Assembly: GCF_030165005.1 (NCBI RefSeq)
Contig: NZ_JASNNW010000007.1
Location: 1 to 64,000, forward strand
From: Blastococcus capsensis
GTDB taxonomy: Bacteria; Actinomycetota; Actinomycetes; Mycobacteriales; Geodermatophilaceae
Reading direction: 5' to 3'
Length of the DNA stretch: 64,000 nt
Shown piece after piece: positions 32,340 to 42,039 of the stretch. Numbering within the stretch: position 1 is the stretch's first letter; each line of letters opens with the position of its first letter. Both the position numbers and the translations under genes were made by a program. Under the pieces are notes generated by a model, which searched no databases, was not told where the DNA came from, and worked only from the letters and a program-made list of their open reading frames with translations.

Positions 32340-32372
32340 ATGAACATCTCCCCGCTGCGCGGCCCGCGATGA
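32340..32372 (+). CDS. 10-codon leader ORF coupled to zwf
   Basis: ATG 32340 with GAGGA seven bases upstream encodes MNISPLRGPR, and its TGA overlaps the zwf ATG (ATGA at 32369-32372). The zwf ATG has no ribosome site of its own, so zwf would be translated by ribosomes that finish this leader. The leader contains no regulatory codon run that I can see. Confidence 0.45.
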   Translation: MNISPLRGPR

Positions 32373-33886
32373 TCCCCAACCCGCTGCGCGATCCGCGGGA
32401 CCGGCGGCTGCCCCGGGTGCCCGAGCCGTGCGCCCTGGTGGTCTTCGGCATCACCGGCGACCTGGCGCGCAAGAAGCTGCTGCCGGCCGTCTACGACCTC
32501 GCCAACCGCGGCCTGCTGCCCACCAACTTCGCGCTGCTGGGCTTCGCCCGCCGGGACTGGGGCGACACGGAGTTCGCCGAGCTGGCCCGCGAGGCGGCGC
32601 GGAAGAGCGCCCGGACACCGTGGCGGGAGGAGGTCTGGGAGCGGCTCGCCGCCAGCGTGCACTTCGTGCAGGGCTCCTTCGACGACGACAACGCCTTCGA
32701 CGAGCTCGCCGGGGCACTGCACGAGCTCGAGGGCAGCCACGGCATCGGCGGGAACGCGGCGTTCTACCTGTCCATCCCGCCGGCGATGTTCCCCGTCGTC
32801 CTCAAGCAGATGCAGCGCACCGGGATGGCCGAGAACACCCCCGGCCGCTGGCGTCGGGTCGTCGTCGAGAAGCCGTTCGGCGAGGACCTGGCCTCCAGCC
32901 GGGAACTCAACGCGCTGGTCGACTCGGTGTTCTCCGCCGACGACGTCTTCCGGATCGACCACTACCTGGGCAAGGAGACCGTCCAGAACCTGCTGGCGCT
33001 GCGCTTCGCCAACACCCTGTTCGAGCCGATCTGGAACGGGTACAACGTCGACTCCGTCCAGATCACCATGGCCGAGGACGTCGGCATCGGCGGCCGGGCC
33101 GGCTTCTACGAGAAGACCGGCGCGGCCCGCGACGTGCTGCAGAACCACCTGCTGCAGCTGCTGGCGCTGACCGCCATGGAGGAGCCGGTCGAGTTCTCCG
33201 CCGAGGAGATCCGCACCGAGAAGCTCAAGGTGCTGCGGGCCGTCTCGATCCCCGAGGACATGGGCGCGTTCGCCGTCCGGGGCCAGTACGAGCAGGGATG
33301 GCTCGCCGGGGAACGGGTGAACGGGTACCGCCAGGAGGAGGGGGTCGATCCCGACTCCACGACGGAGACGTTCGCCGCCGTCCGGCTCGGCGTGGAGACG
33401 CGCCGCTGGGCCGGGGTCCCCTTCTACCTGCGCGCCGGCAAGCGGCTCCCCCGGCGGGTCACCGAGATCGCGCTGGTGTTCAAGCGCGCCCCGCACCTGC
33501 CGTTCGCCGACACCGACACCGAGGAGCTGGGCAGCAACCAGCTCGTGGTCCGCGTGCAGCCCGACGAAGGGGTCACCCTGAAGTTCGGGTCCAAGGTGCC
33601 GGGCAGCGTCATGGAGGTCCGGGACGTCTCCATGGACTTCCTCTACGGCGAGCAGTTCACCGAGTCCAGCCCGGAGGCCTACGAACGGCTGCTGCTCGAC
33701 GTCCTCCTCGGCGACGCGACCCTCTTCCCGCGCAACGCCGAGGTCGAGGCATCCTGGGCCGTGATCGACCCGCTGGAGGACTTCTGGCGGGGCACGGCAC
33801 CCCACCCGTACCGCGCCGGCGAATGGGGCCCGCGGGCCGCCGACGAGATGCTCGCCGCCGAAGGCCGCCGCTGGCGGCGGCCGTGA
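32369..33886 (+). CDS. zwf: Glucose-6-phosphate 1-dehydrogenase
   Basis: This 505-residue enzyme makes 6-phosphogluconolactone and NADPH, the entry of the oxidative pentose phosphate pathway. The coenzyme motif GITGDLARKK (27-36) and active-site RIDHYLGKE (195-203) are intact. ATG 32369 gives MIPNPLRDPRDRRLP, the usual family N-terminus; ATG 32324 is in frame but has neither ribosome site nor homology. Translation is likely coupled to the 10-codon leader. The stop at 33886 overlaps GTG 33883 of the following linking ORF. Confidence 0.96.
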   Translation: MIPNPLRDPRDRRLPRVPEPCALVVFGITGDLARKKLLPAVYDLANRGLLPTNFALLGFARRDWGDTEFAELAREAARKSARTPWREEVWERLAASVHFVQGSFDDDNAFDELAGALHELEGSHGIGGNAAFYLSIPPAMFPVVLKQMQRTGMAENTPGRWRRVVVEKPFGEDLASSRELNALVDSVFSADDVFRIDHYLGKETVQNLLALRFANTLFEPIWNGYNVDSVQITMAEDVGIGGRAGFYEKTGAARDVLQNHLLQLLALTAMEEPVEFSAEEIRTEKLKVLRAVSIPEDMGAFAVRGQYEQGWLAGERVNGYRQEEGVDPDSTTETFAAVRLGVETRRWAGVPFYLRAGKRLPRRVTEIALVFKRAPHLPFADTDTEELGSNQLVVRVQPDEGVTLKFGSKVPGSVMEVRDVSMDFLYGEQFTESSPEAYERLLLDVLLGDATLFPRNAEVEASWAVIDPLEDFWRGTAPHPYRAGEWGPRAADEMLAAEGRRWRRP

Positions 33887-34005
33887 AGCCGCTGCTGCGC
33901 TCCCGCCCACCGGAGGAGACCCTGATGACCGAGCTTGCGAGGTCATCCGTGAGCAGAGCACCGATGGGCGCGGTGCCGACGAGCGCCAGCGAGGAGGGAC
34001 CGTGA
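33883..34005 (+). CDS. Junction cassette copy 1 after zwf (26 or 40 codons)
   Basis: From GTG 33883, overlapping the zwf stop, the frame reads MKPLLRSRPPEETL and runs straight into ATG 33925, the normal cassette start (MTELARSSVSRAPMG ... TSASEEGP). From ATG 33925 it is the standard 26 codons, with GGAGGAG seven bases before that ATG. The TGA (34003-34005) overlaps the next cassette. A GCACCG-CGGTGC stem lies in the middle. Confidence 0.6.
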   Translation: MKPLLRSRPPEETLMTELARSSVSRAPMGAVPTSASEEGP

Positions 34006-34082
34006 CCGAGCTTGCGAGGTCATCCGTGAGCAGAGCACCGATGGGCGCGGTGCCGACGAGCGCCAGCGAGGAGGAACCGTGA
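34002..34082 (+). CDS. Junction cassette copy 2 before opcA
   Basis: GTG 34002 to TGA 34082, 26 codons, MTELARSSVSRAPMG ... TSASEEEP. It repeats copy 1 with a 77-base period and one base change (GGGACC to GGAACC). Its TGA overlaps the opcA GTG at 34079, and its GAGGAGG is the opcA ribosome site. Confidence 0.6.
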   Translation: MTELARSSVSRAPMGAVPTSASEEEP

Positions 34083-35116
34083 CCACGTTGTGGGACACCA
34101 CCGGATCGGCGGTCGTCAAGGAACTGGCCGCCCAGCGACGCACCGGAGGGGCGGTTCTCTCCGGGGTGGCCCTCACCCTCGTCGTCGTCGCCGACGAGAG
34201 CCGGGTGACCGAAGCGGAGGAGGCGGCCACCCACGCCGCCGAGATGCACCCCTGCCGAGTGCTCGTCGTGGTGCGGCGGCAGATCGACGCACCGGGCCCG
34301 CGGCTGGACGCCGAGGTGGTCATCGGTGGCCGTCTCGGGCCGGGCGAGGCGGTGGTCATGCGCATGTACGGCCGGCTGGCGCTGCACGCCGAGTCGGTGG
34401 TGCTGCCGCTGCTGGCCGCCGACGCCCCCGTCGTCACCTGGTGGCACGGGGCTGCCCCGGAGCGGTTGGCCACCGATGCGCTGTCGGTCTTCGCCCACCG
34501 GCGGATCACGGACAGCTCGCTGGCCGAGGACCCGCTGGCCGCGCTCCGGGTGCAGGCCGAGGACTACGCCCCGGGCGACACCGACCTCGCCTGGACCCGC
34601 GCCACCGCGTGGCGGACGGCGTTGGCCTCGACCGTGGACTCGGTGTCGGGCCGCCGCGGGGAGCCCGTACGGGTGCTCGGCGGATCCATCCAGGGCGATC
34701 CGGGCAACGCCACGGCCCGTCTGCTGGCCGGATGGCTGTCCTCCCGCAGCGGTTGCCCGGTCGACATCACCGAGGATGCGCACCGCTCGGGGCCCAGCGG
34801 GGTCACCGCGGTGGCTCTGGAGCTGGACCAGCACGAACAGGTCGAGATTCGGGCCGACCACCGCGGCGGCGCCGTCATCTCGCAGCCGCACCGGCCGGAC
34901 TCCACGGTCGCGCTGCCCGAGCGCGTGCTCGGCGATCTGCTCAGCGAGGAACTGCGCCGGCTGGATCCCGACGAGCCCTACAGCGAGGCCCTGGAGGCCA
35001 CGACGGGCGTCCGCGGCCTCGCCGACCGGCCCCGGGTCCGTGAACACGTCTGGCTCGACCCCGCGTCCCCCCAGGACACCGACCAGCCCACCGCACCCGA
35101 AGGAGCCACCCCGTGA
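34079..35116 (+). CDS. opcA: Glucose-6-phosphate dehydrogenase assembly protein OpcA
   Basis: This 345-residue protein is needed for full Zwf activity and tetramer assembly in actinobacteria and cyanobacteria. Typical parts: VVKELAAQRRTGGAVLSG, AEMHPCRVLVVVRRQ, VVLPLLAADAPVVTWWHG and the late VALELDQHEQVEIRAD. The GTG 34079 start is fixed by overlap with the cassette stop and by GAGGAGG five bases upstream. Its TGA overlaps the pgl GTG (GTGA). Placement after zwf supports a joint enzyme complex. Confidence 0.95.
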   Translation: MTTLWDTTGSAVVKELAAQRRTGGAVLSGVALTLVVVADESRVTEAEEAATHAAEMHPCRVLVVVRRQIDAPGPRLDAEVVIGGRLGPGEAVVMRMYGRLALHAESVVLPLLAADAPVVTWWHGAAPERLATDALSVFAHRRITDSSLAEDPLAALRVQAEDYAPGDTDLAWTRATAWRTALASTVDSVSGRRGEPVRVLGGSIQGDPGNATARLLAGWLSSRSGCPVDITEDAHRSGPSGVTAVALELDQHEQVEIRADHRGGAVISQPHRPDSTVALPERVLGDLLSEELRRLDPDEPYSEALEATTGVRGLADRPRVREHVWLDPASPQDTDQPTAPEGATP

Positions 35117-35928
35117 GCGTCTCCCCCGGCGACCGAGTATCGGCCGAACTCGCCCAGGGCGAGCGGCCCGTGCCCGACATCGTCATCGAGCCCGACGATG
35201 TCCGGCTGGCCCGGGCGGTGGCCGAGGCGCTGGTCGCCCGGCTCGCTGCCGCGCAGGCGGTGCACGGCACCGCGTCGCTGGTGGTGACCGGCGGTGGGAT
35301 CGGGATCGCCGTCCTGGAGCGGGTCGCCGGGCTGGCCGCCGAACCGGTGCGCGAGACCGTCGACTGGACCGCGGTGGACGTCTGGTGGGGCGACGAGCGG
35401 TTCGTGCCGGGCGAGGACGACGAGCGCAACGAGGAGCAGGCCCGTACCGCGCTGCTGGACGTGGTCGGCGTGCCGGCGGCCCGCGTGCACGCCATGCCCC
35501 CGTCGGACGGAGAGTTCGCCGGCCCCGACGAGGCGGCTGCCTGGTACGCCGAGCAGCTCGCCGCAGCCGCACCCGAGGGCGAGAGCCTGCCCCGGTTCGA
35601 CGTGCTGCTCCTCGGTATGGGCCCGGAGGGCCACACTGCCTCGATCTTCCCCGACTCCCCCGCGGTGCGGGACGACCGGCCGGTGTTCGCGGTCCGCGAT
35701 TGCCCCAAGCCGCCACCCACCCGCGTCAGCCTCGGCTTCAGCGCGATCAACAGCGCCGAGGAGATCTGGATGGTGGTGACCGGTGGCGGCAAGGCCCCCG
35801 CAGTCGCCGCAGCACTGAGCGGTGCGGCACCGGCGGACGTACCGGCCGCCGGCGTGCACGGTCGGCGGGCGACCCGGTGGCTGCTCGACGCGGCCGCCGC
35901 CGCCCAGCTGCCCCGCGGCGGGGACTGA
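35113..35928 (+). CDS. pgl: 6-phosphogluconolactonase
   Basis: This 271-residue enzyme hydrolyses 6-phosphogluconolactone from Zwf. It has the glucosamine-6-phosphate isomerase-like fold: LVVTGGGIGIAVLERV, DVWWGDERFVPGEDDERN, LLLGMGPEGHTASIFPDSPAV with the catalytic His, and VVTGGGKAPAVAAAL. The N-terminus up to residue 20 is extra. GTG 35113 overlaps opcA. It is the last gene of the operon; the convergent rbpA ends only three bases away, so no terminator fits between. Confidence 0.95.
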   Translation: MSVSPGDRVSAELAQGERPVPDIVIEPDDVRLARAVAEALVARLAAAQAVHGTASLVVTGGGIGIAVLERVAGLAAEPVRETVDWTAVDVWWGDERFVPGEDDERNEEQARTALLDVVGVPAARVHAMPPSDGEFAGPDEAAAWYAEQLAAAAPEGESLPRFDVLLLGMGPEGHTASIFPDSPAVRDDRPVFAVRDCPKPPPTRVSLGFSAINSAEEIWMVVTGGGKAPAVAAALSGAAPADVPAAGVHGRRATRWLLDAAAAAQLPRGGD

Positions 35929-35931
35929 CCC

Positions 35932-36273
35932 TCAGCCGCCGCGGCGGACCCGGAGCCGATCGAGCGCCTCCTGGAGCAGGGCGTCGCCGTCGGCGTCGCT
36001 GCGCCGCTCGCGCACGTAGGCGAGGTGCGTCTTGTAGGGCTCGATCCGTGGCGCCGGCGGCGGGGCGGCCTGGTCCTGCCCGGCCGGCAACCCGCAGCGG
36101 GGGCAGTCCCAGAACTCGGGGACGTCGGCCTCGTGGGCGAGGATCACCCGCGTCTCGTGCCCGTTCGCGCACCAGAACGGGATGCGCCGCCGGGGCGCGG
36201 ATTCCCCGCGTTCGACCTCGCCCATCGGTCCCGCACCGACCCGGCTGCCCCGGATCGCGTTCCCACCAGCCAC
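35932..36273 (-). CDS. rbpA: RNA polymerase-binding protein RbpA
   Basis: This 113-residue actinobacterial protein binds RNA polymerase and group I/II sigma factors and stabilises open promoter complexes. Family marks: GNAIRGSRVGAGPMGEVERG at the N-terminus, the core zinc-ribbon-like part with FWCANGHE and WDCPRCGLPAGQD, and EPYKTHLAYVRERRSDADG of the sigma-interaction domain. GTG 36273 gives the family N-terminus; AGGGG precedes it. A -10 box TAGACT (36327-36332) lies about 55 bases upstream. Confidence 0.96.
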   Translation of the reverse strand: MAGGNAIRGSRVGAGPMGEVERGESAPRRRIPFWCANGHETRVILAHEADVPEFWDCPRCGLPAGQDQAAPPPAPRIEPYKTHLAYVRERRSDADGDALLQEALDRLRVRRGG

Positions 36274-36326
36274 GTCTGCCCCCTGATCGTCGGTCCGGGT
36301 GCGGCGGCGCTGACCACCGTGCGGGC

Positions 36327-36332
36327 AGTCTA
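36327..36332 (-). promoter_or_regulatory. Predicted -10 box of rbpA (TAGACT)
   Basis: TAGACT fits TANNNT; the leader would be about 50 bases. No clear -35 box. Confidence 0.4.
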
Positions 36333-36375
36333 GGGCCTGACGGGCCACGCTCCGGTCACGATTGCGCGCCGATCG

Positions 36376-36443
36376 TCATGTGCTGGAACGGCCCTCGTGC
36401 AGGGTTCCGCCACGAGCTTGCGAGTGGTGGGGGCAGGAGGGCC
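36376..36443 (-). terminator. Repeat/hairpin after secG (second repeat type)
   Basis: GGCCCTCGTGC (36390-36400) pairs with GCAGGAGGGCC (36433-36443) with a small mismatch, and an inner CCAC-GTGG can form. It is just past the secG stop, a terminator position. The same sequence type (CTCGCNAGCTCG, GGCCGTTCCAGCAC) occurs between tkt and tal at 29363-29433. Confidence 0.6.
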
Positions 36444-36448
36444 CTTGC

Positions 36449-36685
36449 TCAGGCCTGGACCTTGATCAGGATGCCCAGGCCCACGATGCACACCGTCCAG
36501 ATCAGCGCGGTGAACACGGTCAGCCGGTTGAGGTTCTTCTCCACCACCGACGACCCGGACAGCGAGGAGGACGCCGCACCACCGAACATCGACGACAGCC
36601 CACCGCCCTTGCCGCGGTGCAGCAGGATCAGCACGATGAGGAGCAGGCTGCTGAGGACCAGCAGCACGTTGAGGACCAGCTCCAT
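36449..36685 (-). CDS. secG: Preprotein translocase subunit SecG
   Basis: This 78-residue membrane protein is the non-essential stimulating subunit of SecYEG. Two hydrophobic helices (MELVLNVLLVLSSLLLIVLI and LTVFTALIWTVCIVGLGILI) flank the conserved HRGKGGGLSSMFGGA loop. GGAGAGG precedes ATG 36685 at a good distance; TAGGCT at 36738-36743 is a likely -10 box. In many actinobacteria secG follows tpiA directly; here a solute-binding protein gene lies between. Confidence 0.95.
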   Translation of the reverse strand: MELVLNVLLVLSSLLLIVLILLHRGKGGGLSSMFGGAASSSLSGSSVVEKNLNRLTVFTALIWTVCIVGLGILIKVQA

Positions 36686-36737
36686 TGACCTCTCCGGAAG
36701 GCTCGACGACCGGCGACGGACGCCAGCTCTCGTTCCG

Positions 36738-36743
36738 AGCCTA
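36738..36743 (-). promoter_or_regulatory. Predicted -10 box of secG (TAGGCT)
   Basis: TAGGCT fits TANNNT and gives a leader of about 45 bases, so secG has its own promoter and need not depend on the glycolytic genes upstream. Confidence 0.4.
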
Positions 36744-36834
36744 GCCGACGTGCGGCGGGCAACCGGTCAGCGGACCCTGTCGCGGTCCGCTCCCGCGCCG
36801 CGGTCCGCTGCTCGCTGCGGTGCCCCCGCGGCTG

Positions 36835-38610
36835 TCAGCGGACCCCGGCGGTGGCGAGGTCGTAGCCGTCGTAGGGGCGCATGACCAGGCCGTTGCGCAG
36901 TCGCTGACCGGACACCAGCTGGATCCGGGTCTCGGTCAGGGCGACGTACGCCGCGCTCGCCCGGGCGGCTTCGGCGACCTCAGCCCACTCGGCCTCGCCC
37001 GCCTTCGCCCGGTCGACGAGCGCGTTGATCTCGGGATCGTCGAGCCGCGCGTAGTTCGGGTTGCCGACCTTCGCGATGCTCCGGCCGTCGACCAGCGGCA
37101 CGAGGAAGGAGGACGGAGTCGGCAGGTCGGGGGTGCGCGTGGCGAGCACCAGCCCGTAACCGTTGCTCGCGACGTTGGCCGGGTTGCCCACCTCGGTCGC
37201 GTAGAACGTCGCCGGGTCCAGCGGGCGGACGTCGACGCCGATACCCACCTCGCCGAGCTGCCTGGCTATCTCGTCGGCGACGTCGACGCTGCTGGCGACG
37301 TCCGGCACCGCCAGCACGGTGGTGAACCCCTCGGGCCGGCCGCAGTCCTCCAGCGCAGCCCGGGCCGCGTCCGGGTCCGGCTCCGTCCCGGCGTCCTCCG
37401 GACCACCCTCCATCGCGCGGGGCCACAACTGGCCGGCCCGTACCGCGTCGACCGCTCCGCCCAGCGCGGACTGCACGCCGCGCCGGTCGATCGCCGCGGC
37501 GATCGCTGCCCGGCAGTCGGCGTTGTCCATGGGAGCCACGTCGGTCGGCAGGGCCAGCACCCGGACCGCCCCGGTCGTCACGTCGTCGACCCGCTCCAGC
37601 AGGGGCTCGGCGTCCTCGCCGGTCAACCGCGCCGTCGTCGCAGGTTGGACGCCGGTCCCCGAGATGTCGATGTCCGCGGAGCCGGCCAGCAGCGCCTGGT
37701 CCCGCGCCAGGCCGGACAACCCCGTCCGGACGACCACGCTGTCGGGCAGCGCGGTCCGGACCTGGTCGGTCGCCGGGTCCCACTGCGGGTTGCGCTCCAG
37801 CAGGATGCCGGTCTCCGGATCCACCGAGCTGATGGCGTAGGGGCCCGAAGACACCGGATCCCGGCCGTACTCGCCCCGGGTGTCGGCCTCGGCCGGCACC
37901 GGGCTGCTCGAGGGGAGCGCCAGGACGTACGGGAAATCCGGCTGCGGTGCGCGCAGCCGGAAGACGATCGTCCGGTCGTCGGGGGTCTCGATGGCGGTCA
38001 GGTCGGGGTCGTCCTCCTCGGTGGAGAACGGCCCCGGGTACGGATTCGCCGGGTCGTCCAGCAGATCGACGACGTAGGTCGGCCCCCCGACGATCACGTC
38101 CGAGGCGAACGACCGCTGGATGCCGTACTTGACGTCCCGGCTGGTGATCGGCCGGCCGTTCTCGAACCGCACCCCTTCCTTGAGGGTGTAGGTCCAGCTG
38201 AGCCCGTCCTCGGACACCGTGCCGAGGTCGGTGGCCAGGTCGGGAACCAGTTCCGCCGTCGTCCCCGGCTTGCTGGCGAAGGTGACCAGTGTGCGGGTGT
38301 AGAGCCGCATGAGGTTCCAGACCCCGGGCAGGTAGGAACGCTGCGGGTCCAGGCTGTCGATGGCCGGTGCGACCACGCGCAGGGTGCCGCCGGGCTCGTC
38401 CGACGGGGACCGGACACCCTCGACACCCGCGTCGGGACCGTCGGCCAGCACCGGGACGTCAGCCCGCCCTCCGCCGCCGCCCAGGCAGCTCACGGCGACC
38501 ACGAGCACGAGGAGGACGACGGCGGCCGCCCCGAGCAGACGCCGGCGCGACCGGTCCCGCGTCCACGCGGGATGCCGATCGGCCAGCCGCTCCAGCGTCT
38601 GCTGCACCAC
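36835..38610 (-). CDS. Family 5 extracellular solute-binding lipoprotein
   Basis: This protein of about 591 residues has a basic N-terminus (RDRSRRRLLG), a membrane/signal stretch (AAAVVLLVLVVAVSC) with a probable lipobox ending at Cys42, a Gly-rich linker, and an SBP_bac_5 domain (GGTLRVVAPAIDSLDPQRSY; DGLSWTYTLKEGVRFENGRP; SSGPYAISSVDPETG). Such proteins bind oligopeptides or similar ligands for ABC importers, yet no permease or ATPase genes are near, so it may be an orphan binding protein or act in signalling. The start is GTG 38610 or 38607, both after GGAGG; the 47 bases after tpiA suggest co-transcription with the glycolytic operon. Confidence 0.85.
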   Translation of the reverse strand: MVQQTLERLADRHPAWTRDRSRRRLLGAAAVVLLVLVVAVSCLGGGGGRADVPVLADGPDAGVEGVRSPSDEPGGTLRVVAPAIDSLDPQRSYLPGVWNLMRLYTRTLVTFASKPGTTAELVPDLATDLGTVSEDGLSWTYTLKEGVRFENGRPITSRDVKYGIQRSFASDVIVGGPTYVVDLLDDPANPYPGPFSTEEDDPDLTAIETPDDRTIVFRLRAPQPDFPYVLALPSSSPVPAEADTRGEYGRDPVSSGPYAISSVDPETGILLERNPQWDPATDQVRTALPDSVVVRTGLSGLARDQALLAGSADIDISGTGVQPATTARLTGEDAEPLLERVDDVTTGAVRVLALPTDVAPMDNADCRAAIAAAIDRRGVQSALGGAVDAVRAGQLWPRAMEGGPEDAGTEPDPDAARAALEDCGRPEGFTTVLAVPDVASSVDVADEIARQLGEVGIGVDVRPLDPATFYATEVGNPANVASNGYGLVLATRTPDLPTPSSFLVPLVDGRSIAKVGNPNYARLDDPEINALVDRAKAGEAEWAEVAEAARASAAYVALTETRIQLVSGQRLRNGLVMRPYDGYDLATAGVR

Positions 38611-38656
38611 CTGCTGCCTGCCTCCACGCGTGTCCGGCCGGGGCGGGCAGCAGGGT

Positions 38657-39508
38657 TCAGCTACCGCCGGCGGCGATCCGACAGATCTGGGCGAACTCGT
38701 CGGCGTCCAGGCTGGCACCGCCGACGAGCGCGCCGTCGATGTCCGCCCCGGCCAGGATCCCGGCTGTGTTGGCGGCCTTCACCGACCCGCCGTAGAGGAT
38801 ACGGACGGACTGAGCCGTCTCGGTGCCGAAGCGCTCGGCGAGCCGTGCCCGCAGGGCACCGCAGACCTCCTGCGCGTCCTCGGGGGTGGCCACCTCGCCG
38901 GTGCCGATCGCCCACACCGGCTCGTAGGCGACGACGAGCCGACCGCCCGCGCCCGCACCACTCCCCGTGCCGTCGCCCGGCGCGGTCAGCCGCTCGGCGG
39001 TCAGCCCCTCGAGCGCGGCGTCGAGCTGGCCGGTGCAGTGCGCGACGTGCGTGCCCGCCCGGCGGACGTCGAGCCCCTCCCCCACGCAGAGGATCGGCAC
39101 GATGCCGTGGCGCAGCGCCGCATTCACCTTGGCGGCGACGACGACGTCGTCCTCGCCGCTCAGCGCCCGGCGCTCCGAGTGACCGACCGCGACGTAGCTG
39201 CAGGCCAGGGCGCTGAGCATCCCGCCGCTGACCTCACCGGTGTAGGCGCCGGAGTCCGCTGCTGCGAGGTCCTGCGCGCCGTAGCCGATGCCCAGCTTGT
39301 CGCCGGTGACCAGCGTCTGCACGCTGCGCAGCGCCGTGAACGGCGGCAGGACGACGACCTCGGCGGTGTCGAGATCCTTCTCCTTGAGCGAGAACACCAC
39401 CTTCTGGACCAGGCCGATGGCCTCCAGGTGGGTCATGTGCATCTTCCAGTTGCCGGCGATCAACGGCCGGCGACCCTCCCGGGCCCGGGAACGGTCGCTG
39501 CGTGCCAT
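38657..39508 (-). CDS. tpiA: Triosephosphate isomerase
   Basis: This 283-residue glycolytic enzyme has Lys22 (AGNWKMH), His110 (AVGHSERR) and the catalytic Glu196 ([11 protein letters not shown]). A Gly-rich insertion ([14 protein letters not shown], 176-189) before the catalytic loop makes it about 25 residues longer than most; an N-terminal Arg-rich stretch adds a further dozen. ATG 39508 is one base past the pgk stop (TGAGATG). Operon gapA-pgk-tpiA. Confidence 0.96.
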   Translation of the reverse strand: MARSDRSRAREGRRPLIAGNWKMHMTHLEAIGLVQKVVFSLKEKDLDTAEVVVLPPFTALRSVQTLVTGDKLGIGYGAQDLAAADSGAYTGEVSGGMLSALACSYVAVGHSERRALSGEDDVVVAAKVNAALRHGIVPILCVGEGLDVRRAGTHVAHCTGQLDAALEGLTAERLTAPGDGTGSGAGAGGRLVVAYEPVWAIGTGEVATPEDAQEVCGALRARLAERFGTETAQSVRILYGGSVKAANTAGILAGADIDGALVGGASLDADEFAQICRIAAGGS

Positions 39509-39509
39509 C

Positions 39510-40714
39510 TCACTCCCCCGCTCGGCCGGCCAGCACCGCGAGGCCCGGCAGCTGCCGGCCCTCCAGGTACTCCAGGGATGCGCCACCACCGGTGCTGATG
39601 TGGCCGTAGGCGTCCTCGTCGAGACCCAGGACCCGCACCGCGGCCGCGGAGTCGCCACCGCCGACCACGGAGAGCCCGTCGACGGCGCCGACGGCCTGGG
39701 CCACGCCCCGCGTACCGGCCTGGAACGGCGCCAGTTCGAAGACGCCCATGGGCCCGTTCCAGAACACGGTCCGCGCATCGCCCAGGGTGGCGCCGAACAG
39801 CTCGACGGTGCGCGGGCCCACATCCAGTCCCATCCGGCCGTCGGGGATCTCCTCCACCGGGACCACGCTGGTCTCCGCGTCAGCGCTGAACGCCGTGGCG
39901 GCGATGACGTCCACCGGCAGCACGATGCGGTCCCCCGCCTCGGCGAGCAACCGGCGGCAGGTGTCCACCTGGTCGGCCTCCAGCAGCGAGCCGCCCACGC
40001 CGTGTCCCTGGGCGGCGAGGAACGTGAAGCACATCCCGCCGCCGACGAGCAGCCGGTCCACCTTGGGCAGCAGCGCCTCGATGACGGCCAGCTTGTCGCT
40101 CACCTTCGAGCCGCCCAGGACGACCACGTACGGCCGGTCGGGGTCCTGGGTGAGCCGGGTGAGCACCTCCAGCTCACGAGCGACCAGCCGCCCGGCGGCG
40201 TGCGGCAGCCGCTCGGCGACGTCGAACACCGAGGCGTGCTTCCGGTGCACCGCACCGAACGCATCGTCGACGTAGAGGTCGGCCAGGGCGGCCAACCGAT
40301 CGGCCAGCTCGCCGCGCTCGGCGTCGTCCTTCGACGTCTCGGCCGCCTCGAAACGGACGTTCTCCAGCAGGAGCACGTCACCCTCGCCGAGGGCGGCGGC
40401 CTTGGCCCGGGCGTCGTCACCGGCGACGTCGGCGGCCAGCGGCACCGCCGTCCCCAGCAGCTCACCGAGTCGCGCGGCGACCGGCGCCAGGGAGAACTGC
40501 GGGTCCGGCGTGCCCTTCGGCCGGCCGAGGTGCGCGGCCACGATCACCCGTGCACCGGCGTCGCGCAGCGCCTGCAGGGTGGGCAGGCTGGCGCGGATCC
40601 GGCCGTCATCCGTGATGGCGCCGGTGGACTTGTCGAGCGGGACGTTCAGGTCGGCGCGCAGGAGCACGCGCCGACCTGAGACGCCCTCGGCGATGAGGTC
40701 GTCGACGGAGCGCA

Positions 40715-40715
<1 letters not shown>
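39510..40715 (-). CDS. pgk: Phosphoglycerate kinase
   Basis: This 401-residue enzyme makes ATP from 1,3-bisphosphoglycerate. [42 protein letters not shown] and the C-terminal [15 protein letters not shown] are as in the family. ATG 40715 overlaps the gapA stop by one base (TGATG). The frame is open upstream inside gapA, which is a shadow. Confidence 0.97.
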
Positions 40716-41788
<1,073 letters not shown>

Positions 41789-41882
41789 CTATCGGTCCGG
41801 CTCCGCACCGGCTCCTGGTCGCCCGTTCGGGCGACCACCCCCGGCCTCCGACCCCTCGAAGATCAGGCCAGGTGATCATCAA

Positions 41883-41918
41883 GGGTCCTGGCTCGGCGTC
41901 GACGGTGAGCCAGGACCC
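41883..41918 (-). terminator. Perfect 12-bp hairpin between whiA and gapA
   Basis: GGGTCCTGGCTC (41883-41894) pairs fully with GAGCCAGGACCC (41907-41918), loop 12 bases. It would end the whiA transcript before the gapA promoter. Confidence 0.7.
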
Positions 41919-41962
41919 CGTCAGGTGAGCCAGGACGCCGGGGTGCGGGCCGGCGCCTGCAC

Positions 41963-42004
41963 GTCGACAGGCCCGCCACCCCAGAGGGCGACGGACCTGT
42001 CGAC
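41963..42004 (-). terminator. 9-bp hairpin just after whiA
   Basis: GTCGACAGG (41963-41971) pairs with CCTGTCGAC (41996-42004). It starts 36 bases after the whiA stop and may be a first stop signal ahead of the stronger hairpin. Confidence 0.45.
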
Positions 42005-42039
42005 GAAATGGCCGAGTGCTGCCCGGCGAGTGCGAGCCG

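Noticed and set aside
32216..35047. 943-codon open frame opposite zwf and opcA
   Set aside because: Shadow crossing two genes and the cassettes.
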